Assembly: GCA_017474515.1 (NCBI GenBank)
Contig: JAFVHN010000024.1
Location: forward strand, 1-64,000
DNA: 64,000 nt
Reading direction: 5' to 3'
Origin: Prevotella sp.
Lineage (GTDB): Bacteria > Bacteroidota > Bacteroidia > Bacteroidales > Bacteroidaceae
Positions within the stretch are counted from its first letter, which is position 1; the number at the start of each line of letters is the position of its first letter. Below are positions 25,999 to 35,706 of this stretch, piece after piece. The position numbers were made by a program, and so were the translations under genes. A model generated the notes under the pieces. The model was given only the letters and a program-made list of their open reading frames with translations, did not search any database and had not been told where the DNA came from.

Positions 25999-27945
25999 TT
26001 ATTTATTATAGGTGTATTTCTCGAGCATGTTGAGTGTGCGGAGCACCTCTGCCACGTTCATGGCAAACGACATGGCGCCCCTTGCGCGGAAGGGCGGGTT
26101 GCCGTCGGACATCTCGGGGATGGTTCCGATGCAGTTGAGCATCATTTCATCTTCGTAGCCCACCATCTGCCTTTCCACGAAGCTGATGCGTGTGCGCTTA
26201 TAGAGTTTCAGGCATGCTTCCATGTAAAAGCCTCCGAGCCATGGCCATGCCGTTCCCTGGTGGTAGGCATAGTCGCGTTGCGTCTGCGGTCCCACGTACA
26301 TGGGGTTGTAGCCGCCGCTTTTCGGCGACAGCGAGCGAAGGCCCTTGGGTGTGAGCAGTTCGCGCGTGCAGATGTCGAGCACGCTTTTCTTCTGGTCGTT
26401 CGATAACGGGCTGTAGTCGAGTGCCACGGCGAAAATCATGTTCGGCCTGACGCTCCAGTCAATCATGTTGCCGTCAACGTAGTCGTAGAGGTAGCCATAG
26501 TCGTTGAGGAAAGTGGCCACGAAGGCCTCCTTGGCCTGGGCAGCACGGTCCTCCATTTCGGCGGCTTTCTCCTCGTTGTTCACCGCGCGGTGCATCTTGG
26601 CGGCGAACTTCAATGCATTGTACCACAGGGCGTTGAATTCCACGACAAATCCGGTGCGGGGTACTACGGGCCGTCCGTTGGCGGTGGAGTTCATCCATGT
26701 CATGGCGCGATCGCGGCCCTCGGTCCTCACCAGTCCGTTTTCTTCGAGCGAGAGGTTGGGGTGTTTGTTCTCGATGATGTAGTCAACGATGTCTTCCACC
26801 AGTTTGGCATACATCTTGACCATTTTCTCCTCGCCGGCTTCCTTGCCGTATTGTTGTACGGCCCAGATGGCCCACAGGGGCACGTCGGGTTGCTCCATTT
26901 CATAGATTTTCCCGGCAGGTTTTCCTTCCATGAAATTGCGTAGCTCTTTTTCTGCCGACTTCATCACCAGCTCAAAGTAGTCTTGTTCCTCAATGGCGAG
27001 CGTGAGGCCCGGAAGCGCTATGAAGGTGTCGCGGGCGCGGCACTTGAACCAGGGGTATCCGGCCAGAATGTAGCGCTCGTCGTTCTTCGTGCGGTTGTGG
27101 AACTGGTGGGCGGCGTTCACCAGGCAATGGAAGAAGTTGTCGCGCGGGGCGCGCATGGCCACTTCCTCTTCGAACAACTTTTTCAGCCCGCGGGTAGAAA
27201 TCTTCGAGGTGCTTCCGGCAAAGACGATGCTCTCGCCTTTCTTGATGTCCATCTCGAAATAGCCGGGCACGTAGAGGTCCTCGTTGGAGGCGTAGCCGCG
27301 CTCTTGTTCCTTGGGATATTCAACGCCACGGTACCAGTCGGGCTGGAAGTGGAATTCGTTCTTCTTTGAGAATTGCATGAACAGTTCCGGATATCCGGCA
27401 TACATACAGGTACTTATGCCACCGTCCACTTCGCGGTATTGACGGCTTGCCACACTGTTTTCGTGGGTGAACTGCCTGACGGAGCGGAAGGCCAGGAACG
27501 GGCGGAAACGCAACGTGGTGGCCGAATGGGCGTCCTCAAGCGTGTAGCGGATAAGAATACGGTCTTCGTAGTGTTGGAACACCACTTCTTTTTTCAGGAT
27601 GACTCCGCCCACGCGGTAGATGGTGGTCGGAACTTTGCCACAGTCGAATTCTCGGATGTACTTGTGGCCTTTAGGACTGTAGTTGTTGCCCTGATACTTG
27701 TGGAGGCCCAGGTTGAACTCGGCACCATGCTGTATGACCGTCACGTCGAGCGACGACAGCAGCACGTGGTTCTCGTCGTCGAGTTCGGGCACGGGAACCA
27801 CGAGCAAGCCGTGATACTTGCGCGTGTTACAGTCCACGATGGTGCTGCTGCTGTAGGCCCCGGAGCGGTTGGTGCGTATCAATTCGCGCCCGAGCGACTC
27901 CTCAAGGTTGGTCATCAGAGCTTTCTCAAATCGCAGATAACTCAT
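25999..27945 (-). CDS. Glycogen debranching enzyme (amylo-alpha-1,6-glucosidase family)
   Basis: Removes alpha-1,6 branches of glycogen. The 648-residue protein has the bacterial N-terminal sugar-binding domain (to about 250, with NRSGAYSSSTIVDCNTRKYHGLLV). The C-terminal (alpha/alpha)6 catalytic domain carries YILAGYPWFKCRARDTFIALPG, TWMNSTANGRPVVPR and YHQGTAWPWLGGFY. No signal peptide, so cytoplasmic. First gene of the operon with the glycosyltransferase and GH57; transcription from 28077-28047 leaves a leader of about 95 nt. Confidence 0.92.
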   Translation of the reverse strand: MSYLRFEKALMTNLEESLGRELIRTNRSGAYSSSTIVDCNTRKYHGLLVVPVPELDDENHVLLSSLDVTVIQHGAEFNLGLHKYQGNNYSPKGHKYIREFDCGKVPTTIYRVGGVILKKEVVFQHYEDRILIRYTLEDAHSATTLRFRPFLAFRSVRQFTHENSVASRQYREVDGGISTCMYAGYPELFMQFSKKNEFHFQPDWYRGVEYPKEQERGYASNEDLYVPGYFEMDIKKGESIVFAGSTSKISTRGLKKLFEEEVAMRAPRDNFFHCLVNAAHQFHNRTKNDERYILAGYPWFKCRARDTFIALPGLTLAIEEQDYFELVMKSAEKELRNFMEGKPAGKIYEMEQPDVPLWAIWAVQQYGKEAGEEKMVKMYAKLVEDIVDYIIENKHPNLSLEENGLVRTEGRDRAMTWMNSTANGRPVVPRTGFVVEFNALWYNALKFAAKMHRAVNNEEKAAEMEDRAAQAKEAFVATFLNDYGYLYDYVDGNMIDWSVRPNMIFAVALDYSPLSNDQKKSVLDICTRELLTPKGLRSLSPKSGGYNPMYVGPQTQRDYAYHQGTAWPWLGGFYMEACLKLYKRTRISFVERQMVGYEDEMMLNCIGTIPEMSDGNPPFRARGAMSFAMNVAEVLRTLNMLEKYTYNK

Positions 27946-28046
27946 GTTAATTTTATTAGGTTATTAATTCTTATATAGTTCGTTAGATTCATGGTCTCAG
28001 GCCTCCCTCGCTGCCGGTTTGGCGGCGAAAAAGGCTTTCGACACTT

Positions 28047-28077
28047 CAAAGATAGGCATTTTCTTCGTTCTGACAAA
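28047..28077 (-). promoter_or_regulatory. Promoter of the glycogen operon
   Basis: On the minus strand TTTG at 28077-28074, a 19-bp spacer, TATCTTTG at 28054-28047. Both boxes match consensus. Confidence 0.8.
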
Positions 28078-28317
28078 ATAAATCGGAATGTTTTTACTTT
28101 TTTTGTGTGTTTTTGTGCCACACAGCCCGTTTAATAAGCCTTTTCGGGGGATGAGTGCATGTTTTCCACTTTTTTTATGCAACCTCAAATATCCTTGCAA
28201 ACAATACTTGTAAATGCTTCTACTTCGTAAAATGAGAGGACATACGAAGGTTGATTTGGCAGATTATAGAGGCTTCGATTTATCAGTTTTTGATGGATAT
28301 GGTCATGGGTGAAAATT

Positions 28318-28524
28318 GGTAAAAATCTTTGACAAAACAAGCCGTTTTTGCACTGGTTTTATAAGTAATTGAAATTCAGCAGTTTGCAAATCACCATTGG
28401 TTTGACCGCAAATTTAAGGGAGAAATCTTCAAGATTGAGATGAGAAAACTTGAAGATTTCTCCCTGAAATTTGCGGTCAAACTATTCTTTGGGCCTGAAA
28501 TCCCTTGAAAAATTTTGACAAAAC
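28318..28524 (+). repeat. Invertible-core repeat element, copy B (core inverted)
   Basis: Left flank GGTAAAAATCTTTGACAAAA and GAAATTCAGCAGTTTG. Core at 28400-28482 runs from GTTTGACCGCAAATTT to AAATTTGCGGTCAAAC. Right flank ends GAAAAATTTTGACAAAAC. The flanks match copies A and D, but the centre reads AAGATTGAGATGAGAAAACT, the reverse complement of the centre in those copies. Confidence 0.85.
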
Positions 28525-28536
28525 AATTGGCTCCTA

Positions 28537-28592
28537 TTTTTTCCTAGGCTTTCCTAGGTCTTCCTAGTTTTTCCTAGTTTTTCCTAGGCTCT
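28537..28592. repeat. TTTTTCCTAGG-type tandem repeat
   Basis: Six or so CTTCCTAGG/TTTTCCTAG units directly follow copy B and end at the TPM gene stop. CTAG-rich like the tracts at 17018 and 33153, but with a different unit. Confidence 0.75.
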
Positions 28593-28602
28593 GGACAAGT
28601 TT

Positions 28603-29538
28603 TCAGAACCGCCCTCCGGCACCTCCTCCTCCATAGGAACCACCTCCGAAAGAGCCTCCCGAACTGCTTGAGCTGCTCGACGAGTGATGGCTGCTTGATG
28701 AGTGGTTGTCGTCATCGTCATCGGTGGCCAGGGGCACCAGTTTGTCGATGACGTCGGTCTTGCCGCATTTCAGGCATGTCCATATTTCCGTAACTTGTTG
28801 TGTGTCGTCGTTCAGCAGATTCACCTTGCGGCTGGTGCGCTTCTGCGCCAGTTTTTTGCCGCAATGGGGGCATTTGCGGCGCTTGCTCCTCCAGATGAGT
28901 GCGTAGATAAAGCCTACAATGGCGACAATGGGCATGAGCAGCGTGCCAAGAATGAAGTTCAGGACAGAACGGCCGCTGCCCGTATCTTCGTCGTCCTGAC
29001 TGAGGAAGGCTCCGATGGCCTTCTGAGTGGACTCGTCGCCGGTGAGCAGGCCGAAAATGGTGTTCACCGTGCCGGTCATGGCTTCGTCCCAGTTGCCTTC
29101 CGCGAGTTTGGGCACCATGACGCGGTTCTCGATGCGGCTGCACACCACGTCGGGAAGCATTTTCTCAAGTCCTTCGCCCGGCGAAATCTGGTAGCTGCGG
29201 TCCTGGGTGGCCAGGGTGATGACCAGTCCGTTGTTCTTCTCTTTTTGGCCGATGCCGTATTTCTTGAACAGGTCGCGGTTGAAGGCGTAGGGGTCGTCGC
29301 CCTCCAGGTGCTCCACCACGACACAGATGGCCTGCACCCCCTTCATTTCCTGAAGGTGGGTGAGCAGTTTGTTGATGCTGTCAACGGCCTGCGTGCCAAG
29401 AATGTTGTCGGGATTGCAGGTGTGGTGTGTCGCCTCCTGCAGGTAAGGCATGGGCAGGGTCTCGGCCGACCAAGTGCCTGCCATGGCATTGGTGAGGCAG
29501 AGCCATAGTGAAAGAATGGCAAATAACGATTTCTTCAT
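28603..29538 (-). CDS. TPM-domain membrane protein (YgcG-like)
   Basis: N-terminal signal peptide (MKKSLFAILSLWLCLTNAMA) and an extracytoplasmic TPM domain (about 45-180, VVVEHLEGDDPYAFNRDLFKKYGIGQ, then NNGLVITLATQDRSYQISPG). One membrane helix follows (VLNFILGTLLMPIVAIVGFIY). On the far side is a zinc ribbon with CPHCGKKL and CLKCGK, then a Ser-rich stretch and a glycine-rich end (SFGGGSYGGGGAGG). TPM proteins are linked to photosystem repair in plants, but in bacteria the role is unclear. Its combination with a zinc ribbon and Gly-rich tail is common in Bacteroidales. Confidence 0.85.
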   Translation of the reverse strand: MKKSLFAILSLWLCLTNAMAGTWSAETLPMPYLQEATHHTCNPDNILGTQAVDSINKLLTHLQEMKGVQAICVVVEHLEGDDPYAFNRDLFKKYGIGQKEKNNGLVITLATQDRSYQISPGEGLEKMLPDVVCSRIENRVMVPKLAEGNWDEAMTGTVNTIFGLLTGDESTQKAIGAFLSQDDEDTGSGRSVLNFILGTLLMPIVAIVGFIYALIWRSKRRKCPHCGKKLAQKRTSRKVNLLNDDTQQVTEIWTCLKCGKTDVIDKLVPLATDDDDDNHSSSSHHSSSSSSSSGGSFGGGSYGGGGAGGRF

Positions 29539-29580
29539 GGAAGATATACGGGATTAATGGGAGTGGATGGAATGTTTTTG

Positions 29581-30519
29581 TTACTCGGGAATGAGGAAGT
29601 TGATGACTTCCTGCTCTATTTCAACCTTGAACTCGCCTTCGGGGGTGTTCATCAGCCTGCCGTCCACACCAATCATGGCGTGCTGGGCCTCCGTAACGGT
29701 CACCTGTTGTGTGCGGTAGGGATGCACGCTACGGTGGTTGAGGAATTTTCCGGTGAACAACAGGTAGAACCCCTCTATGAGCTGTGTCACCTCGGGATGA
29801 TAGACCACCGACACGTCGAGCATGCCGTTGTAGGGCACGGCGTTTGGCGTTTGTCCGTAGCCGCGCGAACTGCCTATGCACACGGTCATTACGCGGCGTT
29901 TCACCACATCGGAGTTGATTTTCAGGTGCATCTTGTATTCCAGCCGTTGGAAGATCATGAGCAGGAACGAGAAAAAGAACGACAAAGTGCGCGAACCGAA
30001 AATGCGCCGCGTTTGCCGACGCAGGTTCATGATGGCGGCCACCAGGCCGATGTTCACGCAGTTGAGGAAATAGCGGTGGCAGTGCTCGCCCTTCTGGTTG
30101 GTGTATTTGATGTTGCCCAGGTCCACTTTTCTCACTCGGTGCTTTATCAGCCAGTCCACTGTTTCCTCGATGTTGTCTTCGTCGAACCCCCAGTAGCGTG
30201 CAAAGTCGTTCATCACGCCGTTGGGGATGACGCCCAGCGCAATCTTCTCGCGCCGCTCGTTGGGTGCCCGCATGATGCAGTTCACGGCATCGTTGAGCGC
30301 GGAGTCGCCGCCCACGATGACGATGGTGTCGTAGCCGTTGTTGATGAACATGTTGCAGATGCGCTCCACGCTCTTCGTGTTCTCGCTCTGCACCTTGTCG
30401 TATTGCACGCCTTGGGCCTGGAGCACCTTTTCAATCTTTTCCCATCGTTTTTGCGGGAAGAAGATGTCGCGCCGGGGGCAATAGAGAATGCCCCAACGGT
30501 TGTCTTGTTGGTTGTTCAT
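29581..30519 (-). CDS. Diacylglycerol/lipid kinase-like protein
   Basis: Probable ATP-dependent lipid kinase of the DAGK_cat family (YegS/DgkB type). TIVIVGGDSALNDAVNCIM holds the nucleotide-binding GGDGT-like motif, but here it reads GGDSA, a deviation worth noting. LGVIPNGVMNDFAR is the second conserved block. The C-terminal beta sandwich contains CIGSSRGYGQTPNAVPYNGMLDVSVV. The ATG at 30519 overlaps the miaA stop (ATGA), so translation is coupled. A longer frame from 30618 lies inside miaA and is not likely. 312 residues. Confidence 0.85.
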   Translation of the reverse strand: MNNQQDNRWGILYCPRRDIFFPQKRWEKIEKVLQAQGVQYDKVQSENTKSVERICNMFINNGYDTIVIVGGDSALNDAVNCIMRAPNERREKIALGVIPNGVMNDFARYWGFDEDNIEETVDWLIKHRVRKVDLGNIKYTNQKGEHCHRYFLNCVNIGLVAAIMNLRRQTRRIFGSRTLSFFFSFLLMIFQRLEYKMHLKINSDVVKRRVMTVCIGSSRGYGQTPNAVPYNGMLDVSVVYHPEVTQLIEGFYLLFTGKFLNHRSVHPYRTQQVTVTEAQHAMIGVDGRLMNTPEGEFKVEIEQEVINFLIPE

Positions 30520-31439
30520 AGCGTTTGGTTCAAGATGATGTTTAATTTTTCTTCCAAAGGCAGGGCGGCGTTGAGCCAGTGGATGGTGAAGCCCCGTCTC
30601 TCCATGCCCCTGAACCACGTCATCTGCCGTTTGGCAAATTGGTGGATGGCTATTTCAAGTCGGCGGAACATCTCGTCGAAGGTGAGAAGTCCCGTCACGT
30701 ATTCCGTCACATATTTATATTCCAGGCCGTAGTAGATGAGGTCTTCGGGTGCCACGCCTTTGCCCAATAGTTGCCTGATTTCTTCCACCATGCCCTCGTC
30801 GAGGCGTTGTTTCAGTCGCCGGGTGATTTTGTTGCGGCGCTCCTCGCGGTCGATGTCGATGCCGAAGAGAAGGTAAGGAATTCGTGGGAACGCACGGAGA
30901 CCGGTGGGGGTGTGCAGGTTGTATTCCTCTATCTCGATGGCCCGGATGGCCCGTTGTGCGGTGTCCACGTCGGTGGTGTTGTGCATCACGGAGCCGTTCT
31001 GCTTTTTCAGGTCCACCAGCATGGTGGTGAGTTCCTCCAACGACTTTCCTTCCAATCGGTTGCGCAATTCAGCATTTTGCGGCACCGGCGAAAGTTCATA
31101 ACCCTTGAGCACCGACTCTATGTACAGGCCGGTGCCGCCGCAAAGGATGGGGCGCTTGCCGCGCCGGCAGATGTCGGCGTGGGCTTTGAGAAAGTCTTGC
31201 TGGTATTGGAAAAGGTTGTATTTTGTGCCGGGCTCGCAGATGTCTATCAAGTGATAGGCAATCTGCTGCCCTTCCACCACATAGTCGGCCAGGTCTTTTC
31301 CCGTGCCGATGTCCATGCCGCGGTACACCTGCCGCGAGTCTGCGCTGATGATTTCACCGCCGATGCGGGCGGCAAGCGCGGCGGCCAGGGTGGTCTTGCC
31401 AGAGGCCGTAGGACCCAATATGGTGATCATTGTCTGCAT
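30516..31439 (-). CDS. miaA: tRNA dimethylallyltransferase
   Basis: Adds the dimethylallyl group to A37 of tRNAs reading codons that start with U. The P-loop is ILGPTASGKTTLAAALAARIGG, followed by IISADSRQVYRGMDIGTGK and the LCGGTGLYIESVLKGY segment. 307 residues, full length. ATGA overlap with the downstream lipid-kinase gene. The TACCTTTG -7 box ends only 8 bp before the ATG, so the transcript has almost no leader, like mnmA in this window. Confidence 0.95.
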   Translation of the reverse strand: MQTMITILGPTASGKTTLAAALAARIGGEIISADSRQVYRGMDIGTGKDLADYVVEGQQIAYHLIDICEPGTKYNLFQYQQDFLKAHADICRRGKRPILCGGTGLYIESVLKGYELSPVPQNAELRNRLEGKSLEELTTMLVDLKKQNGSVMHNTTDVDTAQRAIRAIEIEEYNLHTPTGLRAFPRIPYLLFGIDIDREERRNKITRRLKQRLDEGMVEEIRQLLGKGVAPEDLIYYGLEYKYVTEYVTGLLTFDEMFRRLEIAIHQFAKRQMTWFRGMERRGFTIHWLNAALPLEEKLNIILNQTL

Positions 31440-31446
31440 TTCGCGG

Positions 31447-31454
31447 CAAAGGTA
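31447..31454 (-). promoter_or_regulatory. -7 element of miaA, next to start codon
   Basis: TACCTTTG at 31454-31447 on the minus strand; TTTA at about 31480-31477 is a weak -33. The ATG is at 31439. Confidence 0.55.
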
Positions 31455-31500
31455 CGGAAAAAATGAGATTTAAGGGTAAAAGGAATGAAAAGATTTTTCA

Positions 31501-32928
31501 CTATTTCTTCATTTCCTTGATGCGGCGCTCCCCTTGATAGCTCACACTGGGCTGCTTCGTGAGGAAATTGATAATCATGTCCGAGGTCTGGTAGTTCATG
31601 CTTCGTCCCTGGTCTTTCCTTGGCGAATCGCTCACGATGGTGGTGTAGCTGTTTGTAACCACCTTGTAAGTTTTTTTCAGGTTGAGCTTTTTCCCGTCGG
31701 GCGTGAACAGTTGAAGCGACTTGATGTTTGTGGAGTCGTTCTTGTCGCGCGTCACTTCGCAAGTGATGCCGCTCACGATTGGGAACCGGTCTTCGTCGGC
31801 CCGGCTACAAGCTATGAGCATGTCGCGAAGCTCCTTGCCGGTGAGGTTGAGTTCCACGGCATCGTTGCCGAAGGGGTCGAGTTGCAATACGTCGTTCACC
31901 GTGATGTTGCCGGCCGGAAGGATGTCGTAGCGCACACCGCCGTAGTTCATGACGCCAATATCGGCATGGCCCTCAGCCCTGAAAGCGTCGCTCATCAGGC
32001 ATCCCAGTTCCTCGTAGGTGCCGAAAGGCGTGGCGGCCTGGGTGAGCACGCGGCCAAAGTCGTTGTTCTCGCTAAAGAACTTCACCATGTTTTCCACCAC
32101 TTTGTTCTTTTTCGGCCATGTTTTCACGTTGATGTTCTCGGCCTTTTTTGCCGTTACTTTTCCGTTTTCCACGGTCAGCGTGGTGTGTGTAACCTTTCCT
32201 AACTTGTTGGCATTCTGAGTGATGAGAATACCGTTATGTATTTCTCCTCCTTCAAGTTGTGTGTGCGAGTGTCCGCCGATGATGAGGTCAACCCATGGAA
32301 TGTCTTTTGAAATCTCCACGTCGGCGTCGTATCCTATGTGTGAAAGCAATATGACAACATCGCATTGCTCTCTCAACCATTTGTATTTCTCCACCGTTTC
32401 GTTGACCGGCGAGAAATTGATGCCCGTCACGTTGTCGGGATGGGTGTCGGGCCTGCCGTGAATGCCCAATTGTACCACACCAACCACGCCAACTTTCGTG
32501 CCTTCCACGTCGAACACCTGACAAGGAATGCAATGAATGCCAATTTGCGGGTCGGGCTGAATGTTGGCGCAGATGTGTCGGAAATGCGACAGGTCGATGA
32601 GCTTTGCCAGGCCCTGTGGGTTGGAGTCAAACTCGTGGTTTCCCAATGTGCTTGCGTTAAATCCCACCTGGTTCATAAGAGCCACCATGGGGTAGGCCGC
32701 AATTTCGTAACGGTCGTTGAGCGGGTCGCCGGTCCGGTTATCGCCGGCCGAGAATACGAGCAGCTGAGGATAGAGTGCGCGCAAGCTGTCGGCAATGTCA
32801 GCCAGTTGTGGAAAACGGTCCAGGGCGGCGTGCATGTCGTTGGCCGAGAGTATATGTATTTCTTTTTTCTGACTCCAGGCCATTGCCGGCATGAGCAACA
32901 ACAAAGCGATGGCAATAAGTTTTTTCAT
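31501..32928 (-). CDS. Secreted 5'-nucleotidase/metallophosphatase (UshA-like)
   Basis: Periplasmic enzyme hydrolysing nucleotides or related phosphoesters. Signal peptide MKKLIAIALLLLMPAMAWS. Metal ligands lie in ILSANDMHAALD, SAGDNRTGDP, STLGNHEFDSN, LSHIGYD and IIGGHSHTQL, the standard two-metal phosphatase set. The C-terminal 5_nucleotid_C domain (about 290-450) has NYGGVRYDILPAGNITVND and LQLDPFGNDAVELNLTGKEL. 475 residues. The ATG overlaps the stop of the small gene upstream (ATGA), so the two are made together. Confidence 0.92.
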   Translation of the reverse strand: MKKLIAIALLLLMPAMAWSQKKEIHILSANDMHAALDRFPQLADIADSLRALYPQLLVFSAGDNRTGDPLNDRYEIAAYPMVALMNQVGFNASTLGNHEFDSNPQGLAKLIDLSHFRHICANIQPDPQIGIHCIPCQVFDVEGTKVGVVGVVQLGIHGRPDTHPDNVTGINFSPVNETVEKYKWLREQCDVVILLSHIGYDADVEISKDIPWVDLIIGGHSHTQLEGGEIHNGILITQNANKLGKVTHTTLTVENGKVTAKKAENINVKTWPKKNKVVENMVKFFSENNDFGRVLTQAATPFGTYEELGCLMSDAFRAEGHADIGVMNYGGVRYDILPAGNITVNDVLQLDPFGNDAVELNLTGKELRDMLIACSRADEDRFPIVSGITCEVTRDKNDSTNIKSLQLFTPDGKKLNLKKTYKVVTNSYTTIVSDSPRKDQGRSMNYQTSDMIINFLTKQPSVSYQGERRIKEMKK

Positions 32929-33131
32929 GGCTGGGGCTCTTCAAAGGTTATTTTCTGGTTTTCGGTCAGTGGCGCGTCGTGGTCGATGACGTGGCCTTCA
33001 GCATCGTGGACTTCTGTCTGGTCGATAAAGTCCTTGTTGAGTTTTTTTACTATAAAGTATTTTAAAAGAGCGTGTTTTACCTGTGCTCCTTCAAATACTT
33101 GGATGGTTCTTCTGTTGAGTTTTACTTTCAT
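32925..33131 (-). CDS. Small beta-grasp-like protein coupled to nucleotidase
   Basis: 68 residues, no signal peptide, no recognised family. The pattern of a beta hairpin with KVKLNRRTIQVFEGAQVKHA, one helix (LLKYFIVKKLNKDF), then DAEGHVIDHDAPLTENQKIT near the C-terminus, resembles a small beta-grasp (ThiS/ubiquitin-like) fold, though this is by eye only. The stop overlaps the nucleotidase ATG by four bases. Coupling makes it likely that this is a real gene with a linked role, perhaps regulating or assembling the nucleotidase, but that is inference. Confidence 0.6.
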   Translation of the reverse strand: MKVKLNRRTIQVFEGAQVKHALLKYFIVKKLNKDFIDQTEVHDAEGHVIDHDAPLTENQKITFEEPQP

Positions 33132-33152
33132 GGTAAGGGTAGTTTTTTTTTA

Positions 33153-33236
33153 GATTTTCTAGATTTTTTAGATATTCTAGAGCTTCTAGATTTTCTAGAT
33201 ATTCTAGAGCTTCTAGATATTCTAGATTTTCCAAGA
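33153..33236. repeat. CTAG-rich tandem microsatellite
   Basis: Units such as TCTAGATATTCTAGAGCT recur about eight times between the 68-residue gene and gap. Same flavour as 17018-17120. Confidence 0.8.
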
Positions 33237-33260
33237 TTGTTTAGGGCCATTGGCCTTGAA

Positions 33261-33290
33261 AGAAAAAACCGCCCGGAAAGATCCGGGCGG
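33261..33290 (-). terminator. Terminator of gap
   Basis: CCGCCCGG (33269-33276) pairs with CCGGGCGG (33283-33290), loop of six bases. The A-run AAAAAA just left of it gives a U-run on the minus strand. Confidence 0.88.
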
Positions 33291-33335
33291 CGTATTGAAT
33301 CTCTAAGTTTACTGTTTGAGGAAAAGCGTGGATGA

Positions 33336-34654
<1,319 letters not shown>

Positions 34655-35035
34655 ATGGGATTTATTAAAGAATTCAAAGAGTTTGCCATGAAGGGCAACG
34701 TGATGGACATGGCAGTCGGTGTCATCATCGGCGGTGCTTTCGGAAAAATCGTTTCGTCGCTGGTTGACGATGTGCTCATGCCGCTGATTGGTGTCATCAC
34801 CGGCGGTGTGGACTTCACTGGCCTGGCCGTAAAGGTTGGCGATGCAGAGCTGAAGTATGGCATGTTCATCCAGAACATCATCGACTTCCTTATCATCGCC
34901 TTCTGTATCTTCCTCATGCTCAAGGCCATCAACAAGATGAACAAGAAAAAGGAAGAGGAGCCTGCTCCTGCTCCCGAGCCATCTGCCGAGGAGAAGTTGC
35001 TGGGCGAAATCCGCGACCTGCTGAAGCAGAAGTAG
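34655..35035 (+). CDS. mscL: Large-conductance mechanosensitive channel
   Basis: Opens on membrane tension to release solutes in osmotic downshock. The N-terminal helix [22 protein letters not shown] leads into TM1 with [18 protein letters not shown] and LMPLIG. TM2 is [19 protein letters not shown]. The C-terminus is an acidic/proline linker ([20 protein letters not shown]) and an oligomerising helix ending LLKQK. The ATG at 34655 gives the standard 126-residue protein; an upstream in-frame extension to 34559 is not MscL-like. Confidence 0.96.
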   Translation: MGFIKEFKEFAMKGNVMDMAVGVIIGGAFGKIVSSLVDDVLMPLIGVITGGVDFTGLAVKVGDAELKYGMFIQNIIDFLIIAFCIFLMLKAINKMNKKKEEEPAPAPEPSAEEKLLGEIRDLLKQK

Positions 35036-35055
35036 GAAGCCAACGCCTCTGTGAA

Positions 35056-35424
35056 ATGAAAATTTTAGGAAACATCATTTGGTTAATATTCGGTGGCGTG
35101 GAAACCGCCATCGAATATTTTCTTTCGGGGGTGGCGATGATGGTGACCATCATTGGCATTCCCTTTGGCCTTCAGGCCTTTAAGCTGGGGGTGCTCTGCC
35201 TCTGGCCTTTCGGTTCGAAGGTCAGGGAGAAGGAGTCGCGCCACGGCTGTCTCGATGTCGTGATGAACGTCATCTGGTTCTTCATCGGCGGCATCTGGAT
35301 ATGCCTCACCCATGTGCTTTTCGGCGTGTTGCTCTATATCACCATTCTGGGCATTCCCTTCGGCCGCCAGCATTTCAAGATGGCCTCCATTGCCTTGAGG
35401 CCCTTCGGCCGCGAGGTGGTGTAG
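35056..35424 (+). CDS. YccF-domain inner-membrane protein
   Basis: 122-residue integral membrane protein with two repeats of the YccF motif: NIIWLIFGGVETAIEYFLSG with TIIGIPFGLQAFKL, then NVIWFFIGGIWICLTHVLFG with ILGIPFGRQHFKMA. The two halves are homologous, an internal duplication typical of the family. Function is unknown; members are usually near stress or channel genes. It lies 20 bp after mscL on the same strand, so probably co-transcribed. Confidence 0.88.
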   Translation: MKILGNIIWLIFGGVETAIEYFLSGVAMMVTIIGIPFGLQAFKLGVLCLWPFGSKVREKESRHGCLDVVMNVIWFFIGGIWICLTHVLFGVLLYITILGIPFGRQHFKMASIALRPFGREVV

Positions 35425-35630
35425 ATTTTGTCAAAATTTTTCAACGATTTTTTTGTTTCTAAAATAGTTTGACCACAAATCTCGAGGAGAGATCTTGAAG
35501 ATTGAGAGGAGAAATCTTGAAGTTTTCTCCCCGAAATTTGCGGTCAAACTTTGCCCCTTTTAAAACCTACTGATTATCAATGCGTTACAAAACAGGCCGA
35601 AAAATGGCCGTTTTGTAAAGATTTTTCATA
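35425..35630 (-). repeat. Invertible-core repeat element, copy C
   Basis: Inverse orientation of A/B/D: begins TTTTGTCAAAATTTTTCA. Core at 35467-35549 (GTTTGACCACAAAT to AATTTGCGGTCAAAC). Ends with CTACTGATTATCAA, then TTACAAAAC and GTTTTGTAAAGATTTTTCA. Relative to its flanks the core centre is in the same orientation as in A and D. Lies between convergent yccF and the transglycosylase. Confidence 0.85.
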
Positions 35631-35706
35631 ATTTCTACATAGGTGTCTATCCACCTTTTTCAAGCCCAAAAATGAATTGACGCGAAGGCGGGAGCGCCCT
35701 GCGCGG

